DNA from: Bacteroidales bacterium
Lineage (GTDB): Bacteria > Bacteroidota > Bacteroidia > Bacteroidales > VadinHA17
Direction of reading: 5' to 3'
Length of the DNA: 64,000 nucleotides
Assembly (NCBI GenBank): GCA_016709865.1
Contig: JADJLX010000001.1
Coordinates: forward strand, 124,001 to 188,000
Below the pieces are notes generated by a model that was not told where the DNA came from, ran no database searches, and saw nothing but the letters and a program-made list of their open reading frames with translations. The position numbers were made by a program, and so were the translations under genes. Every line of letters starts with the position of its first letter. The stretch's first letter is position 1. Shown piece by piece: positions 39,820 through 49,707 of this stretch.

Positions 39820-40869
39820 CTAAATAATCAGCATCGCATCCCCGTAAGTTCCAAACCGATACTTCTCCTTAACCGCCGTCTTATATGCATCGAAGAGCAG
39901 ATCATAACCTGCAAATGCAGAAACCATCATAAGAAGGGTTGAATATGGAAGGTGAAAATTACTTATCATCATATCAGGTACCTTAAAGTCATAAGGAGGA
40001 AAGATAAACTTGTTTGTCCAGCCATCATAAGGTTTCAGATACCCTGCTGTAGAAACGGAGCTCTCCAGGGTCCTGACTACAGTAGTTCCGACTGCACAGA
40101 TCTTGTATTTATTATCTTTTGCCTTATTCACAATGTCAACACATTCGTCAGTTATCAGTATCCGCTCTGAATCTACTTTATGTTTTGTTAAATCCTCAAC
40201 ATCAACGCTTCTGAAGTTCCCCAGACCAACATGTAATGTTATCTCAGCAAACTCGGTTCCGATAATCTCAAGCTTTTTAAGAAGCTCACGACTGAAATGC
40301 AGTCCGGCTGTAGGTGCTGCAACAGCTCCTTCATGCTTTGCAAAAATTGTCTGATACCTTTCACTGTCTTCAGGCTCAACCTTGCGGTTTATAAACTTTG
40401 GCAGGGGAGTCTCGCCCAGACTGTAAAGGGTCTCCTTGAACTCCTCATATGTTCCGTCGAACAAAAACCTTAATGTTCTTCCTCTCGATGTTGTGTTATC
40501 AATAACTTCTGCAACAAGAAGGTCATCTTCACCAAAATAGAGTTTATTCCCAATCCTGATCTTGCGGGCAGGATCAACAAGTACATCCCATAAACGCTGC
40601 TCGCGGTTCAATTCCCTGAGCAGGAAAACTTCAATCTCAGCACCTGTCTTTTCCTTATTACCATACAACCTGGCCGGAAATACTTTTGTATTATTAAAAA
40701 CAAGTACGTCATTTTCGTGAAAATAATCAATTATGTCCTTAAAGACCTTATGCTGTAACTCCCCTGTCTTTTTGTTTACAACCAGTAACCTCGATTCGTC
40801 CCTGTTTGGAGTTGGGTAAAGAGCAATAAGTTCCTGAGGCAGATTATACCTGAATTGTGATAATTTCAT
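39820..40869 (-). CDS. queA: S-adenosylmethionine:tRNA ribosyltransferase-isomerase
   Basis: 349 residues, the usual length for QueA, which moves and isomerises the ribose of SAM onto preQ1 in tRNA to form epoxyqueuosine. The N-terminus ([17 protein letters not shown]), [38 protein letters not shown] and [19 protein letters not shown] are family signatures. It is the last gene of the ftsX-DUF3098-uppP-truB-queA series, 52 nt after truB. Its stop is followed by the GACCGCAA repeats. Confidence 0.96.
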   Translation of the reverse strand: MKLSQFRYNLPQELIALYPTPNRDESRLLVVNKKTGELQHKVFKDIIDYFHENDVLVFNNTKVFPARLYGNKEKTGAEIEVFLLRELNREQRLWDVLVDPARKIRIGNKLYFGEDDLLVAEVIDNTTSRGRTLRFLFDGTYEEFKETLYSLGETPLPKFINRKVEPEDSERYQTIFAKHEGAVAAPTAGLHFSRELLKKLEIIGTEFAEITLHVGLGNFRSVDVEDLTKHKVDSERILITDECVDIVNKAKDNKYKICAVGTTVVRTLESSVSTAGYLKPYDGWTNKFIFPPYDFKVPDMMISNFHLPYSTLLMMVSAFAGYDLLFDAYKTAVKEKYRFGTYGDAMLII

Positions 40870-40921
40870 AAATAAAATATATAGTCATTGTGATTTACAG
40901 AATCCCTTATACGTAATAAAG

Positions 40922-41617
40922 TCATTTTTGTTGCATTTGTTCAATATAAATGCGAAATTTTTCCAGATCAAATGCATTACTTACTTTAAATGAGCCTATT
41001 GCAGTTCGCTCTAAGGCCGACAAATATGCTCCGCTTTTAAGTGCTTCTCCGAAATCTCTTGCAAAAGACCTTACATATGTCCCCTTGCTGCATACCATTC
41101 TGATCCTTGTCTCCGGCATTCCAAACGACAACAGTTCAATCTCACGGAAAAATACGGTTACAGGAGTAAGCTCTTTGTCTATTCCCTGCCTGGCAAATTC
41201 ATAAGCTCTTTTCCCATCGATCAGTTTCGCACTATACATTGGAGGCAACTGTTTTTGCTCGCCTAAAAATCCATTCAGAACTTCCCTGACAAGCTCCTCT
41301 GTAATATGATTTGTCGGGTATTGCTTATCGGTGGCAGTTTCCAGATCGAATGAAGGTGTGGTCTCTCCCAAATGAATTGTTGCAACATATTCTTTGTCCA
41401 AATCACGGAATTCGTCTATCTTCTTTGTTGCCCTTCCTGTGCAGATTATCATCAATCCGCTTGCCAGAGGATCAAGGGTTCCGGCATGACCAACTTTGAT
41501 TTTCTTTATACCCAGACTGCTCCTTATCATATTCCTGACCTTGTTAACAAGATCAAAAGATGTCCAGTATAACGGCTTGTTAAATAATAATACCTCTCCT
41601 TCCTGAAAATTCATCAT
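40922..41617 (-). CDS. truB: tRNA pseudouridine(55) synthase
   Basis: 231 residues. TruB makes pseudouridine 55 in the T loop of tRNAs. The N-terminus (GEVLLFNKPLYWTSFDLVNKVR), VGHAGTLDPLASGLMIICTG with the catalytic aspartate, and GTYVRSFARDFGEAL are diagnostic. The C-terminal extension seen in E. coli TruB is short here, as is usual in Bacteroidetes. Its ATG overlaps the uppP stop (ATGA), which shows translational coupling in the operon. Confidence 0.96.
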   Translation of the reverse strand: MMNFQEGEVLLFNKPLYWTSFDLVNKVRNMIRSSLGIKKIKVGHAGTLDPLASGLMIICTGRATKKIDEFRDLDKEYVATIHLGETTPSFDLETATDKQYPTNHITEELVREVLNGFLGEQKQLPPMYSAKLIDGKRAYEFARQGIDKELTPVTVFFREIELLSFGMPETRIRMVCSKGTYVRSFARDFGEALKSGAYLSALERTAIGSFKVSNAFDLEKFRIYIEQMQQK

Positions 41618-42256
41618 GCTATATTTAAATCAATGCCTGCAGCCAGAAGTATTAATATTATTGCGCCGACGATTATCCTGTAGTAACCGAAAACTTTAAA
41701 TCCATGCTTTGTAAGAAAAGTTATAAACCCTTTTATTGCCAATATAGCTACCAGAAAGGCTACAAGATTTCCGATTAATAATACATTGATATGCTCGGGT
41801 TGTATCGATTTATACGATTTTATCATCTCGTATGCCGATGCCGCAAACATTGTTGGCACGGCCAGAAAAAAGGAAAATTCTGTTGCATTTTTTCGATTTA
41901 ATTTTTGTGTCAATCCTCCTATAATTGTTGCAGCAGACCGTGAAACACCCGGAATCATAGCTATTACCTGAAAAAAACCGATTACTAGTGCTTTTTTGGA
42001 GGTTATCCTTTGATTTTCAGAAGGATTATTAAACCACGAATCAATAAAGAGCAGAAACACTCCTCCTAGAACAAGTGAAACAGCTACGACCAGAACACTC
42101 TCTAACATCTGATCAATATATCCGCTAAAGAGGAAACCAAGAAATGCAGCTTCCAAGTAGTTTTTGGGTAATAATCATGTGGCCGGTTGAAGAAACAGGT
42201 AGAAACTCAGTTATCCCTTCAACGATGGCTATAATAATAGCTTGAAATATGTCCAT
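41614..42256 (-). pseudogene. uppP: Undecaprenyl-diphosphatase, disrupted by an internal deletion
   Basis: Two parts in different frames. From the ATG at 42256 the sequence reads [20 protein letters not shown], then [15 protein letters not shown], the conserved N-terminus with the VEGxTE active-site motif, and stops at 42125. A second frame (open from 42156) resumes with [17 protein letters not shown] and continues through MIPGVSRSAATIIGG to the normal C-terminus. The segment normally between them (usually like EFTKL ... VIQLGAILSVVV) is missing, roughly 140-155 nt and not a multiple of three. UppP recycles undecaprenyl pyrophosphate for cell-wall and glycan synthesis. As written the gene cannot make the full enzyme; real loss and assembly error are both possible. 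Confidence 0.85.
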
Positions 42257-42339
42257 AATTCAGAAATTCTTTGATCCGATACCTATATCAATAAAGCTGA
42301 TTCTGTATCGAAATGAGAGTTTTATTTGAAAACTGGTTA

Positions 42340-42588
42340 TTATTCTTTGGGCTTTTTCATGATGGCCCAAATCTCAAATATAAACCCGGCCAGAACAACT
42401 ATTGGAGCAAGGGTAATTCTCCTGAAGCTGAAAATATCATTAGAGAATTCGTTGGGATTTTCAGACTTTCCGCCAAGCATAAGCAGGAAGCCTATTACAA
42501 TTATTCCGAATCCGATAGCCAGCAGTTTGTAGTTCTCTCTGCCAAGAGCAAAATTCAGTTTCTCCTTATTTTCGTTCTTTGTGCCCAT
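42340..42588 (-). CDS. DUF3098 domain protein
   Basis: 82 residues. FALGRENYKLLAIGFGIIVIGFLLMLGG followed by IFSFRRITLAPIVVLAGFIFEIWAIM gives two membrane helices joined by a loop, the DUF3098 pattern. In Bacteroidetes this gene commonly sits between ftsX and uppP, as here, 6 nt after ftsX. Function is unknown; the position suggests a link to cell division or envelope synthesis. Confidence 0.9.
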   Translation of the reverse strand: MGTKNENKEKLNFALGRENYKLLAIGFGIIVIGFLLMLGGKSENPNEFSNDIFSFRRITLAPIVVLAGFIFEIWAIMKKPKE

Positions 42589-42594
42589 GATAAA

Positions 42595-43476
42595 TCAATA
42601 ATAAAGTTTGTCTTCAGAAATACTCAGATACCTGTTAACGGAAAAATATGTTGAAATGATATTTATAAGTACACCTAAAATAATTAATGCCGCACTAAGT
42701 AAAATCAAAAGATTTGTACTCTCAAATGAAAACATCATAAAAAATTCCTTTTCTATAAGATAAAGCAGACCCATAAGAAGTATCATGGCCAACAGGGCAG
42801 CAAGAAGTCCCTGAAATGCACTCTGAAGCAGGAAGGGTCGTCGGATGAAGCCTCTTGTTGCGCCAACCAGTTGCATGGTTCTGATAATAAACCTGCGGGA
42901 ATATATCGAAAGTCTGATTGTATTATTTATAATTGTCATAGCTATCAGAAACAGAAAAGTACTGATTACTAGCAGGAACAGACTGATCTTTTTAACATTT
43001 TCATTAATGAGAAAAAGCAAAGACTCCTGATAATATACCTCCTTCACAAAAGGATATTCGAAAACATACTTTTCAATTTTCGCAACACTGTCGGGACTTG
43101 TGAACCCTGCATATAAATAGACGTCAATCGAAGGAGGAAGCGGATTATCTCCAAGGAAATTAATAAAATCTTCACCCAGCTCTTCTTTCATTTTCAGGGC
43201 TGCCTCATCTTTCGAAACATACTCAGTTGACTTCACATATGGCTTGGCATCAAGGTCTTTCTGCAGCATTCTTATATCAGCCTCTTTAGCACCATCGTCA
43301 AGCATAACTGAGAATGAAAGGCTTTCGCGGAAATAGTCGGAAAGCTCCCTTGCATTTATCAGTACCAGACCTAAAACCCCAAGTAGGAAAAGAACCAGAG
43401 AGACACTTATTACAAGTGTCACATATGAGCCCCTGAGCTTAGTTTTTGAATATCCGGTCTCTCTACTTTTCATCAA
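42595..43476 (-). CDS. ftsX: Cell division protein FtsX
   Basis: 293 residues. There is a cytoplasmic N-terminus, one helix (YVTLVISVSLVLFLLGVLGLVLI), an extracytoplasmic domain of ~120 residues (FSVMLDDGAKEADIRMLQKDL ... KSTEYVSKDEAA), then three helices with the permease motif MQLVGATRGFIRRPFLLQSAFQGLLAAL. FtsX pairs with the ATPase FtsE and controls cell-wall hydrolases at the septum; ftsE is not in the window. It is the first gene of the minus-strand series ending at queA. An 81-nt gap with CACGGAGT repeats precedes it. Confidence 0.95.
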   Translation of the reverse strand: MMKSRETGYSKTKLRGSYVTLVISVSLVLFLLGVLGLVLINARELSDYFRESLSFSVMLDDGAKEADIRMLQKDLDAKPYVKSTEYVSKDEAALKMKEELGEDFINFLGDNPLPPSIDVYLYAGFTSPDSVAKIEKYVFEYPFVKEVYYQESLLFLINENVKKISLFLLVISTFLFLIAMTIINNTIRLSIYSRRFIIRTMQLVGATRGFIRRPFLLQSAFQGLLAALLAMILLMGLLYLIEKEFFMMFSFESTNLLILLSAALIILGVLINIISTYFSVNRYLSISEDKLYY

Positions 43477-43557
43477 TCAAAAAAAATTTAACCACGGAGT
43501 ACGCGGAGTGCCACGGAGTTTAAATCACCCCTTCTCCTTTTCTCCCCCTCTCCCCTT

Positions 43558-44577
43558 CTAATCTAACACAGTCATCCAGCCAAACGTATCCGGCTCATCT
43601 CCACTCTGAATGTCAATCAGTTTATTATAAAGTTTCATGGATTGTTCCCCCGGCTTACCATCTTTGCAATACTCATACACCTTATTGTTTTCCGGGTCAA
43701 AGATCTTTGCAATTGGACTTATCACTGCCGCTGTACCACAGGCTCCTGCTTCGGCAAAGGTTGAAAGTTCTTCAACCGGGATTGGCCTTCTCTCGGTTTT
43801 CATTCCAAGACTTTTTGCTATCTCAATCAGACTCATATTCGTAATTGAATTGAGAATAGATTCGGATTTAGGTGTTACGTATGTATTATCCCTAATTCCG
43901 AAGAAATTTGCTGGTCCGCACTCGTCAATATATTTTTTCTCTTTCGCATCGAGGAAAATAGTATTTGCATATCCGCCATCGCGGGCTGCAATTATTGCTC
44001 TCATGCTAGCCGCATAGTTACCTCCTACTTTGTAAATTCCTGTACCAAGCGGAGCAGCTCTGTCTACATCTCTGCATATCAGCATATTAACAGGTTTAAC
44101 ACCGCCTTTGAAATATGGTCCGACAGGAGTAACAAAAACAATGAAAGTATATTCTGTTGCCGGTTTGACACCTACCTCAGCACCGCTGCCATACAACAGA
44201 GGACGTATATATAGGGTAGCACCGGATCCGTATGGAGGCACATATTTTTTATTAAGTTCTATAACTTTGAAAATGGCTTCCCTGAATAGCTCAAAGGGAA
44301 ATGCAGCCATCTTGACTCCATCAGCTGAACTGATCATTCGCTTCGCATTCTCCTCCCATCGGAAAAGTCTTACCTTCCCGTCTTTACCCATATAAGCTTT
44401 CAGCCCCTCAAAAGCTTCCTGCCCGTAATGAAGTCCGGTTGCCGCTATGTGAATATCAATATATTCTGAAGAGGATACTTCCAGTTTTCCCCATTTCCCA
44501 TCCTTATAAACGCATCGTATATTAAAATCTGTTTTGATATATCCAAATGGCAGATTTTTCCAATCCAGAGTTTCCAT
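43558..44577 (-). CDS. ilvE: Branched-chain-amino-acid aminotransferase
   Basis: 339 residues, a PLP fold-type IV enzyme for the last step of Leu, Ile and Val synthesis and the first of their breakdown. GQEAFEGLKAYMGKDGKVRLFRWEENAKRM, YIRPLLYGSGAEVGVKPA, and GIYKVGGNYAASM with the PLP lysine are diagnostic, as is EAGACGTAAVISPI near the end. It lies 81 nt upstream of ftsX on the same strand but is probably a separate unit with its own -7 box. Confidence 0.95.
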   Translation of the reverse strand: METLDWKNLPFGYIKTDFNIRCVYKDGKWGKLEVSSSEYIDIHIAATGLHYGQEAFEGLKAYMGKDGKVRLFRWEENAKRMISSADGVKMAAFPFELFREAIFKVIELNKKYVPPYGSGATLYIRPLLYGSGAEVGVKPATEYTFIVFVTPVGPYFKGGVKPVNMLICRDVDRAAPLGTGIYKVGGNYAASMRAIIAARDGGYANTIFLDAKEKKYIDECGPANFFGIRDNTYVTPKSESILNSITNMSLIEIAKSLGMKTERRPIPVEELSTFAEAGACGTAAVISPIAKIFDPENNKVYEYCKDGKPGEQSMKLYNKLIDIQSGDEPDTFGWMTVLD

Positions 44578-44601
44578 AAATAAGACTTATAAAATCAATC
44601 G

Positions 44602-44609
44602 CAAAAGTA
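44602..44609 (-). promoter_or_regulatory. Possible -7 box for ilvE
   Basis: On the minus strand, TACTTTTG at 44609-44602 lies 25 nt upstream of the ilvE ATG. It is the same word as in the glyS and tRNA-Asn promoters. No TTG is present 19-20 nt further upstream, so this is a partial match. Confidence 0.4.
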
Positions 44610-44655
44610 CATTTTTAAAAGATATTTTTCCGGTTTTCGCCCGGAAATCGGTTTA

Positions 44656-46467
44656 TTATGTATTTGTCTCCAATCCGGCCAGCTGATCTTCAACAGAAAC
44701 TCCTCTTAATAGTCTTGCGGTTTTTGTATGAAATTCATGATCGGATAAGAATTTTTTCTGGAGCCTGACCCATGTAAAGCTGTCAGTATGTTTGCCATAT
44801 TCTGTTCTTTCCCTCAATAGTCGTTCAGTAAGTTTAACATAGTCAACTCTTCCCAGATAATCATAACGGGCATCATGTAAGATTCTGTCCGATAGTGAAT
44901 CATACTGATCATTATATGAGTTCTTTATAAGCTTACAAGTCAGATCCACATTGTCCCGACTGAATCCATATCCGGGGAGGATCTCCTCTACAAGCCGTAA
45001 AGATGCCTCCATAGGCTTTTCATAATCAGATATATAACCTGTAAGAAGAAATACAGAAGCAAGTTTCAGGTTAATAAATTCCTCCTCTGGAAGGTTCTCT
45101 GCGGTCGACAGGAGTTCAACGTTATTGCTGATGTTCTTTAGCATTGATGAGTTATGAAAATAGAGATTGGGAGGAGCCTCATCGTCGAACATTTTTGTAA
45201 TCATTTCTTCAATATCCTGAAGCTTGATCATCTGCATCTTAACGATAAATTTTCTGTTGGGGCCACCATTTTCATCCGACAATTCCGGCACGATACCATT
45301 TACAAAATACATCTCCAGTTCTCCTTTATATTTCACTGGCATCTTACCCCTGAATTCGCAGTTAAAGAACTCCTTAACAAATTCATAGGTCGTTCCGGAT
45401 ATATTTATTTTTCCGGCTTCACCAGATGATTCCATCCTGCTTGCAGTGTTCACAGTATCTCCCCAGATATCGTACGAAAGTTTCTTCTGTCCTACTACTC
45501 CGGCAACAACTGTCCCGGTATGGATTCCAATTCTGATATCCCAGAATTTCATTCCCTCAAGTTCTGAGCTCTCCTTTAGCCTGGTCATGTATTGCTTCAT
45601 CTCAAGTGCGGCCAGAATTACTTCAACGGGATTGGTCCTGTTCTTTTCAGGAATTCCTCCTGCACACATATATGCATCACCAATCGTCTTTATCTTTTCA
45701 ATGCCATATTTCTCTACTACAGAATCGAAATAGAAGAAGAACTTGTCGAGTTCATCAATTAGTACTTCAGGGTTCATCTCTTCCGCTATCTTGGTAAAAC
45801 CCTGAATATCGGAGAAGAGAACGGTAACAAAATTATATTTGATTTTTGTTGCTTTCCCTTTCTCCATAATCTCGCTTGCAGTATTTTTAGGGAGAACATT
45901 TGCAAGTAGATTTTCTGTTTTCTCTTTTTCTATAATAAGATCCTCAGTTCTGTTGTTAATTATCTTCTCAAGCATATATTGCTTTCGTGCGAATCTGAGG
46001 TCAAGCTGTTCGTAAATTGCCCAGGTAATAAGAAGGAAAAAAATAAAATAAAATACCAGAGCTGGTGCAGAGAGGTACCATCGTGGAAGAATTATAACCA
46101 GGAGCGGAGGTAACTCAACAATTTTATCTCCCGGCTCTTTATATCTGACCATAAGAGTGTAATGACCAGCAGGTATATTGGTATACTCTTTATAATTACT
46201 CTTCCTGAAAGGACTCCAGTCAGAATCAAATCCTTTCAGCAAAAACTGAATCTCTATTATACTGTCTCCGGGTAATTCAAATGTTATGTTATTATCATTC
46301 CGTCTGAGTTCAATCTTTTGATTTAAAAACTGTTTCCTCAGTTCTGAAGATTGCGGAATCACCAGTACCGTGTCTGCCGGTAAATAGTCATTATAAGCAA
46401 TTACTTCCGGAATAGCCAGAACAGGAAGAAGCCCAATAAGAATAATTCTCCTGAGGAACTTAAGCAT
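44656..46467 (-). CDS. Membrane-bound adenylate cyclase with Y_Y_Y sensor and degenerate HD-like tail
   Basis: About 603 residues. Order: signal or helix (~1-22), a periplasmic Y_Y_Y-type domain (LLKGFDSDWSPFRKSNYKEYTNIPAGHYTLMVRY, ~80-125), a membrane helix (~145-165), a short coiled coil, and a class III cyclase domain (~200-400). The cyclase has LFSDIQGFT and IGDAY (metal aspartates), EKIKTIGD (lysine) with YDIWGDTVNTASRME (aspartate, asparagine, arginine), the adenine-selecting pattern. The C-terminal ~180 residues align with the HD domain of the neighbour at 49708-51114 but lack its HD pair. I chose the ATG at 46467; a TTG lies two codons upstream. A good promoter precedes it. Confidence 0.9.
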   Translation of the reverse strand: MLKFLRRIILIGLLPVLAIPEVIAYNDYLPADTVLVIPQSSELRKQFLNQKIELRRNDNNITFELPGDSIIEIQFLLKGFDSDWSPFRKSNYKEYTNIPAGHYTLMVRYKEPGDKIVELPPLLVIILPRWYLSAPALVFYFIFFLLITWAIYEQLDLRFARKQYMLEKIINNRTEDLIIEKEKTENLLANVLPKNTASEIMEKGKATKIKYNFVTVLFSDIQGFTKIAEEMNPEVLIDELDKFFFYFDSVVEKYGIEKIKTIGDAYMCAGGIPEKNRTNPVEVILAALEMKQYMTRLKESSELEGMKFWDIRIGIHTGTVVAGVVGQKKLSYDIWGDTVNTASRMESSGEAGKINISGTTYEFVKEFFNCEFRGKMPVKYKGELEMYFVNGIVPELSDENGGPNRKFIVKMQMIKLQDIEEMITKMFDDEAPPNLYFHNSSMLKNISNNVELLSTAENLPEEEFINLKLASVFLLTGYISDYEKPMEASLRLVEEILPGYGFSRDNVDLTCKLIKNSYNDQYDSLSDRILHDARYDYLGRVDYVKLTERLLRERTEYGKHTDSFTWVRLQKKFLSDHEFHTKTARLLRGVSVEDQLAGLETNT

Positions 46468-46494
46468 AAACAATTATCTTGCTTTTTATTAATT

Positions 46495-46526
46495 CAAATG
46501 TAGCATTTAAAAAAGTATAGGCAAAA
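46495..46526 (-). promoter_or_regulatory. Bacteroidetes-type promoter for the membrane cyclase
   Basis: Read on the minus strand: TTTTG (46526-46522), 19 nt, then TACATTTG (46502-46495). The distance to the ATG at 46467 is 27 nt. Spacing and boxes match the TTG-N19/20-TAnnTTTG pattern. A plus-strand -7 word, TATTTTTG at 46545-46552, lies just beyond it and could serve rdgB. Confidence 0.6.
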
Positions 46527-46573
46527 GGAAAGCCCTATTTTGAGTATTTTTGAGACAAATTTAAAAGTGTTTT

Positions 46574-47170
46574 ATGAGAATAATATTCGCTTCAAATAAT
46601 CTCCATAAGATAAAAGAAATAAACAGTATTCTCGGGAACAGTTTTACTCTCCTGAGTTTAAATGATATAAATATTTTTGACGATATCCCTGAAAACGAAC
46701 CACTTATTGAAGGGAATGCTCTAGCAAAAGCGAGATATGTTTTCAATTCAACCGGGTTGGATGTGTTTGCAGATGATACAGGACTTGAAATTGATGCCTT
46801 GAATGGAGAGCCCGGAGTCCATTCGGCAAGATATGCAGGACCCGGAAAGGATTCAGCAGCAAATATTGAAAAAGTATTTGCCCGGCTCGGGAATAACAAA
46901 AACAGAAAAGCCCGGTTTAAAACAGTGATTGCACTTATTCTTGACAAACAGGAATACCTTTTTGAGGGGATTGTTAATGGCGAGATAATTTATGAGAAAA
47001 GAGGTGCTGAAGGATTTGGTTATGACCCAATTTTTATCCCGGATGGCAAGAACAAAACATTTGCAGAGATGGAACTTTCTGAAAAAAACAAAGTTTCACA
47101 CCGGGCCAGGGCTTTCGAAAAACTAAGGGAATTTCTGTATGAGTATGAGAATAAAACAATAAAAAAGTAG
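46574..47170 (+). CDS. rdgB: XTP/dITP diphosphatase (RdgB/HAM1)
   Basis: 198 residues. This house-cleaning enzyme hydrolyses dITP and XTP to keep damaged purines out of DNA. It shows FASNNLHKIKEI at the start, DDTGLEIDALNGEPGVHSARYAG, EGFGYDPIFIPDG and the C-terminal SHRARAFEKL, the complete RdgB pattern. It is divergent from the membrane cyclase with a 106-nt gap and is followed by a low-complexity repeat before porZ. Confidence 0.95.
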   Translation: MRIIFASNNLHKIKEINSILGNSFTLLSLNDINIFDDIPENEPLIEGNALAKARYVFNSTGLDVFADDTGLEIDALNGEPGVHSARYAGPGKDSAANIEKVFARLGNNKNRKARFKTVIALILDKQEYLFEGIVNGEIIYEKRGAEGFGYDPIFIPDGKNKTFAEMELSEKNKVSHRARAFEKLREFLYEYENKTIKK

Positions 47171-47185
47171 ATTGAGGGTTTATTC

Positions 47186-47262
47186 CGAAAGACGGAAGAC
47201 GGAAGACCGAAGACGGAAGTACAACCTGCTTCGGTCTCCGGTCTACGGTCTTCTGACCAATA
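47186..47262. repeat. Two-armed low-complexity intergenic repeat
   Basis: GACGGAAGAC-type words on the left (47191-47218) face TCTCCGGTCTACGGTCTTC-type complementary words on the right (47234-47256). The overall layout resembles the element at 63727-63840, which uses the same GACGGAAGA word. No coding potential. Confidence 0.6.
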
Positions 47263-47273
47263 AAAATTAAAAA

Positions 47274-49559
47274 TTGAGACTAAATCTGACATTATTACTG
47301 CTATTTTTCGGAGTCTTAAATTCCTCCGGCCAGTCTCCTGTTGGTACCTGGACAGACCATCTTACTTACAATACAGCAAAAAGCGTCGCAGTAGGTACTT
47401 CAGAAGTATACGCCTCAACAGGGTCCTCAATAATTGTCTATAATAAAGAATTTTCTGAACTGAAAAAAATGTCTCGTATTAACGGGCTTACAGAGACCGG
47501 CATTAGTACAATCGGATGGTCAGAGGAGAATAAAACACTTGTAATAGCTTATTCTACAGCGAATGTTGACCTTGTAAAAAACAATGTAATATTTAATATT
47601 TCAGATATTTCCAGAAAATATATTCCCGGAAGAAAGGAGATTAACCGCATACGTACAAACGGGAAGTACGCATACCTTGCCTGCAGCTTTGGAATTGTTG
47701 TAATCGACATTATTAAAAAGGAGATTTATGATACCTGGAAGCCCGGCTCCGGGACAGGTGATACTGAGGTCTGGGATATTGCATTCGGTAATGGGAATTA
47801 TTATGCCGCAACGACAACGGGTGTATGGTCGGCATCACAAACAGACCAGGGTTTGTCATATTTTGGAAACTGGAAGCTGATGAATAATCTTCCCCAGCCC
47901 TCCGGGAAATACACCTCCATCGTATATTCAGGTAACAAACTTTACTTTAATCTTTCAGATCCCATATCAGGAGGAGATTCTGTCTACTCCTCAGATGGCA
48001 GCATTTCTCTTTTTTCATTTTTGCCCGGAGTATATAATAAGTCTTTTGATCCTGCACCTTCCGGGTTTACAATATCCTCGCAGTCATCATTAAGATATTT
48101 CAGTAATAGCGGATCTCTCTTAAATACAATATCTTCTTATAGCTGGGGAACTGTTAGTATTTCACAGGGAATAGCCGACGAAAAGGACATATGGATAGCT
48201 GATAATAATTCCGGACTTGTCCGTGGTGAAAAATTTTCATCTTTTTCTGCTTTTACACTGCCCGGACCAGTATCAAATAATGCCTTTAGTATCACTTCAT
48301 TAAACGGAAAGACAATAATAAGCGGTGGTGGTCCGGATGTAAGCTGGAATAATCAGGGACGCCCGTTTCAGCTATCTGTTTTTGAAAATAATAACTGGAC
48401 TCATATACTTAAAAGTCCTGTCATTGATGCAATGAGAGTACTTATCGACCCTGATGATAACAACCATTATTTTGTTTCCACTTGGGGTAATGGCTTGCTT
48501 GAGTATGACAATAATGAACTTATAAATCAATATACTTATACTAATTCGCCATTACAGACTATTATAGCGGGAAGGCCATACGTCAGGATCTGCGGACTTG
48601 CAATGGATAAATATAAAACCCTGTGGATTACCCAGACAGAAGTTCAGCAAACCTTGAAAGGACTGAAACCTGATGGCACCTGGATTCTTAATCCTATAAC
48701 TTTAGATGGCATAACAATTGGCGATCTTATCATTGCCCGGAGCGGATATAAATGGATAATTCTTCCAAAAGGAAACGGATTGCTCATTATTGATGACAAT
48801 GATACGCCGGAATATTTCACCGACGACAGGTATAAGAGGATGCTGGTTGAAGACAATGAAAACAAAATCATTTCAGGAGTATACTCCTTCGCTGAAGACC
48901 TCGATGGAAATATCTGGGTTGGAACAGATCAGGGGCCGCTGATCTATTATAATCCCGATAAGGTTTTCGATAATGATATTAATGCCTTCCGGATCAAGAT
49001 ATCGAGAAATGATGGCAGCGGTCTTGCAGATTATCTTCTGAACAGTGAGGTCATTACAGCTATTGCTGTTGACGGGGCTAACAGGAAATGGATCGGAACA
49101 ACCAGTTCAGGTGTATATCAGCTTTCTGCCGACGGAACTGCAAAACTGAGAAACTATAACGAAACAAATAGTCCTATCCTTTCAAACTCAATAGTAAGCC
49201 TTGCCATCGATAATAAAACAGGAGAAGTCTGGCTGGGTACCTCAAGGGGAGTACAATCAGTAAGGGGTGAAGCTACAGCCGGAGGAGAACAATTTTCCAA
49301 AGTTTATACATTTCCGAATCCTGTAAGAGAGGATTATTATGGAAATGTAACAATTACCGGACTGATGCGCGACAGTCAGATAAGAATAACTGATGTAAGC
49401 GGGAACCTGGTTTTTGAAACAGAATCAGACGGCGGTCAGGCTTCGTGGGATCTAAAAACTTATAACGGGAAACGTGTTGCAACAGGAGTATATCTTGTTT
49501 TCTGCGCCAGCAGCGATGGTTCTCAGTCGGCAGTAACCAAGATGCTGGTAATCAGATAA
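47274..49559 (+). CDS. porZ: PorZ-like T9SS beta-propeller protein
   Basis: 761 residues with a signal peptide (LNLTLLLLFFGVLNSSGQ) and the PorZ-type start GTWTDHLTYNTAKSVAVGTSEVYA. Repeated propeller blades follow (NGKYAYLACSFGIVVID; WDIAFGNGNYYAATTTGVW; GNIWVGTDQGPLIYY; RKWIGTTSSGVYQL), enough for two propellers. It ends in a type A T9SS sorting domain (FPNPVREDYYGNVTITG ... GVYLVF). In P. gingivalis PorZ is part of the surface attachment complex that links cargo to A-LPS. The start is TTG at 47274; no in-frame ATG keeps the signal peptide. Confidence 0.88.
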   Translation: MRLNLTLLLLFFGVLNSSGQSPVGTWTDHLTYNTAKSVAVGTSEVYASTGSSIIVYNKEFSELKKMSRINGLTETGISTIGWSEENKTLVIAYSTANVDLVKNNVIFNISDISRKYIPGRKEINRIRTNGKYAYLACSFGIVVIDIIKKEIYDTWKPGSGTGDTEVWDIAFGNGNYYAATTTGVWSASQTDQGLSYFGNWKLMNNLPQPSGKYTSIVYSGNKLYFNLSDPISGGDSVYSSDGSISLFSFLPGVYNKSFDPAPSGFTISSQSSLRYFSNSGSLLNTISSYSWGTVSISQGIADEKDIWIADNNSGLVRGEKFSSFSAFTLPGPVSNNAFSITSLNGKTIISGGGPDVSWNNQGRPFQLSVFENNNWTHILKSPVIDAMRVLIDPDDNNHYFVSTWGNGLLEYDNNELINQYTYTNSPLQTIIAGRPYVRICGLAMDKYKTLWITQTEVQQTLKGLKPDGTWILNPITLDGITIGDLIIARSGYKWIILPKGNGLLIIDDNDTPEYFTDDRYKRMLVEDNENKIISGVYSFAEDLDGNIWVGTDQGPLIYYNPDKVFDNDINAFRIKISRNDGSGLADYLLNSEVITAIAVDGANRKWIGTTSSGVYQLSADGTAKLRNYNETNSPILSNSIVSLAIDNKTGEVWLGTSRGVQSVRGEATAGGEQFSKVYTFPNPVREDYYGNVTITGLMRDSQIRITDVSGNLVFETESDGGQASWDLKTYNGKRVATGVYLVFCASSDGSQSAVTKMLVIR

Positions 49560-49565
49560 ATCCAT

Positions 49566-49692
49566 TAACCACTAAGGACACAAAGGAATTTCACGAAGGG
49601 CTCAAAGGAAATAAAGAAATTGATTAAACTTTGTGTCCTTTGTGTAGACCTTTGTGTTCCTTTGTGTAGACCTTTGTGTTCCTTTGTGGTAA
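49566..49692. repeat. Two-armed low-complexity intergenic repeat
   Basis: The left arm has CCACTAAGGACACAAAGG. The right arm holds repeated CTTTGTGT words, with the unit TGTAGACCTTTGTGTTCCTT present twice in tandem (49643-49690), closing with CCTTTGTGG. It lies between the convergent porZ and cyclase-HD genes. Confidence 0.65.
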
Positions 49693-49707
49693 AAAAAATC
49701 CAAATAT

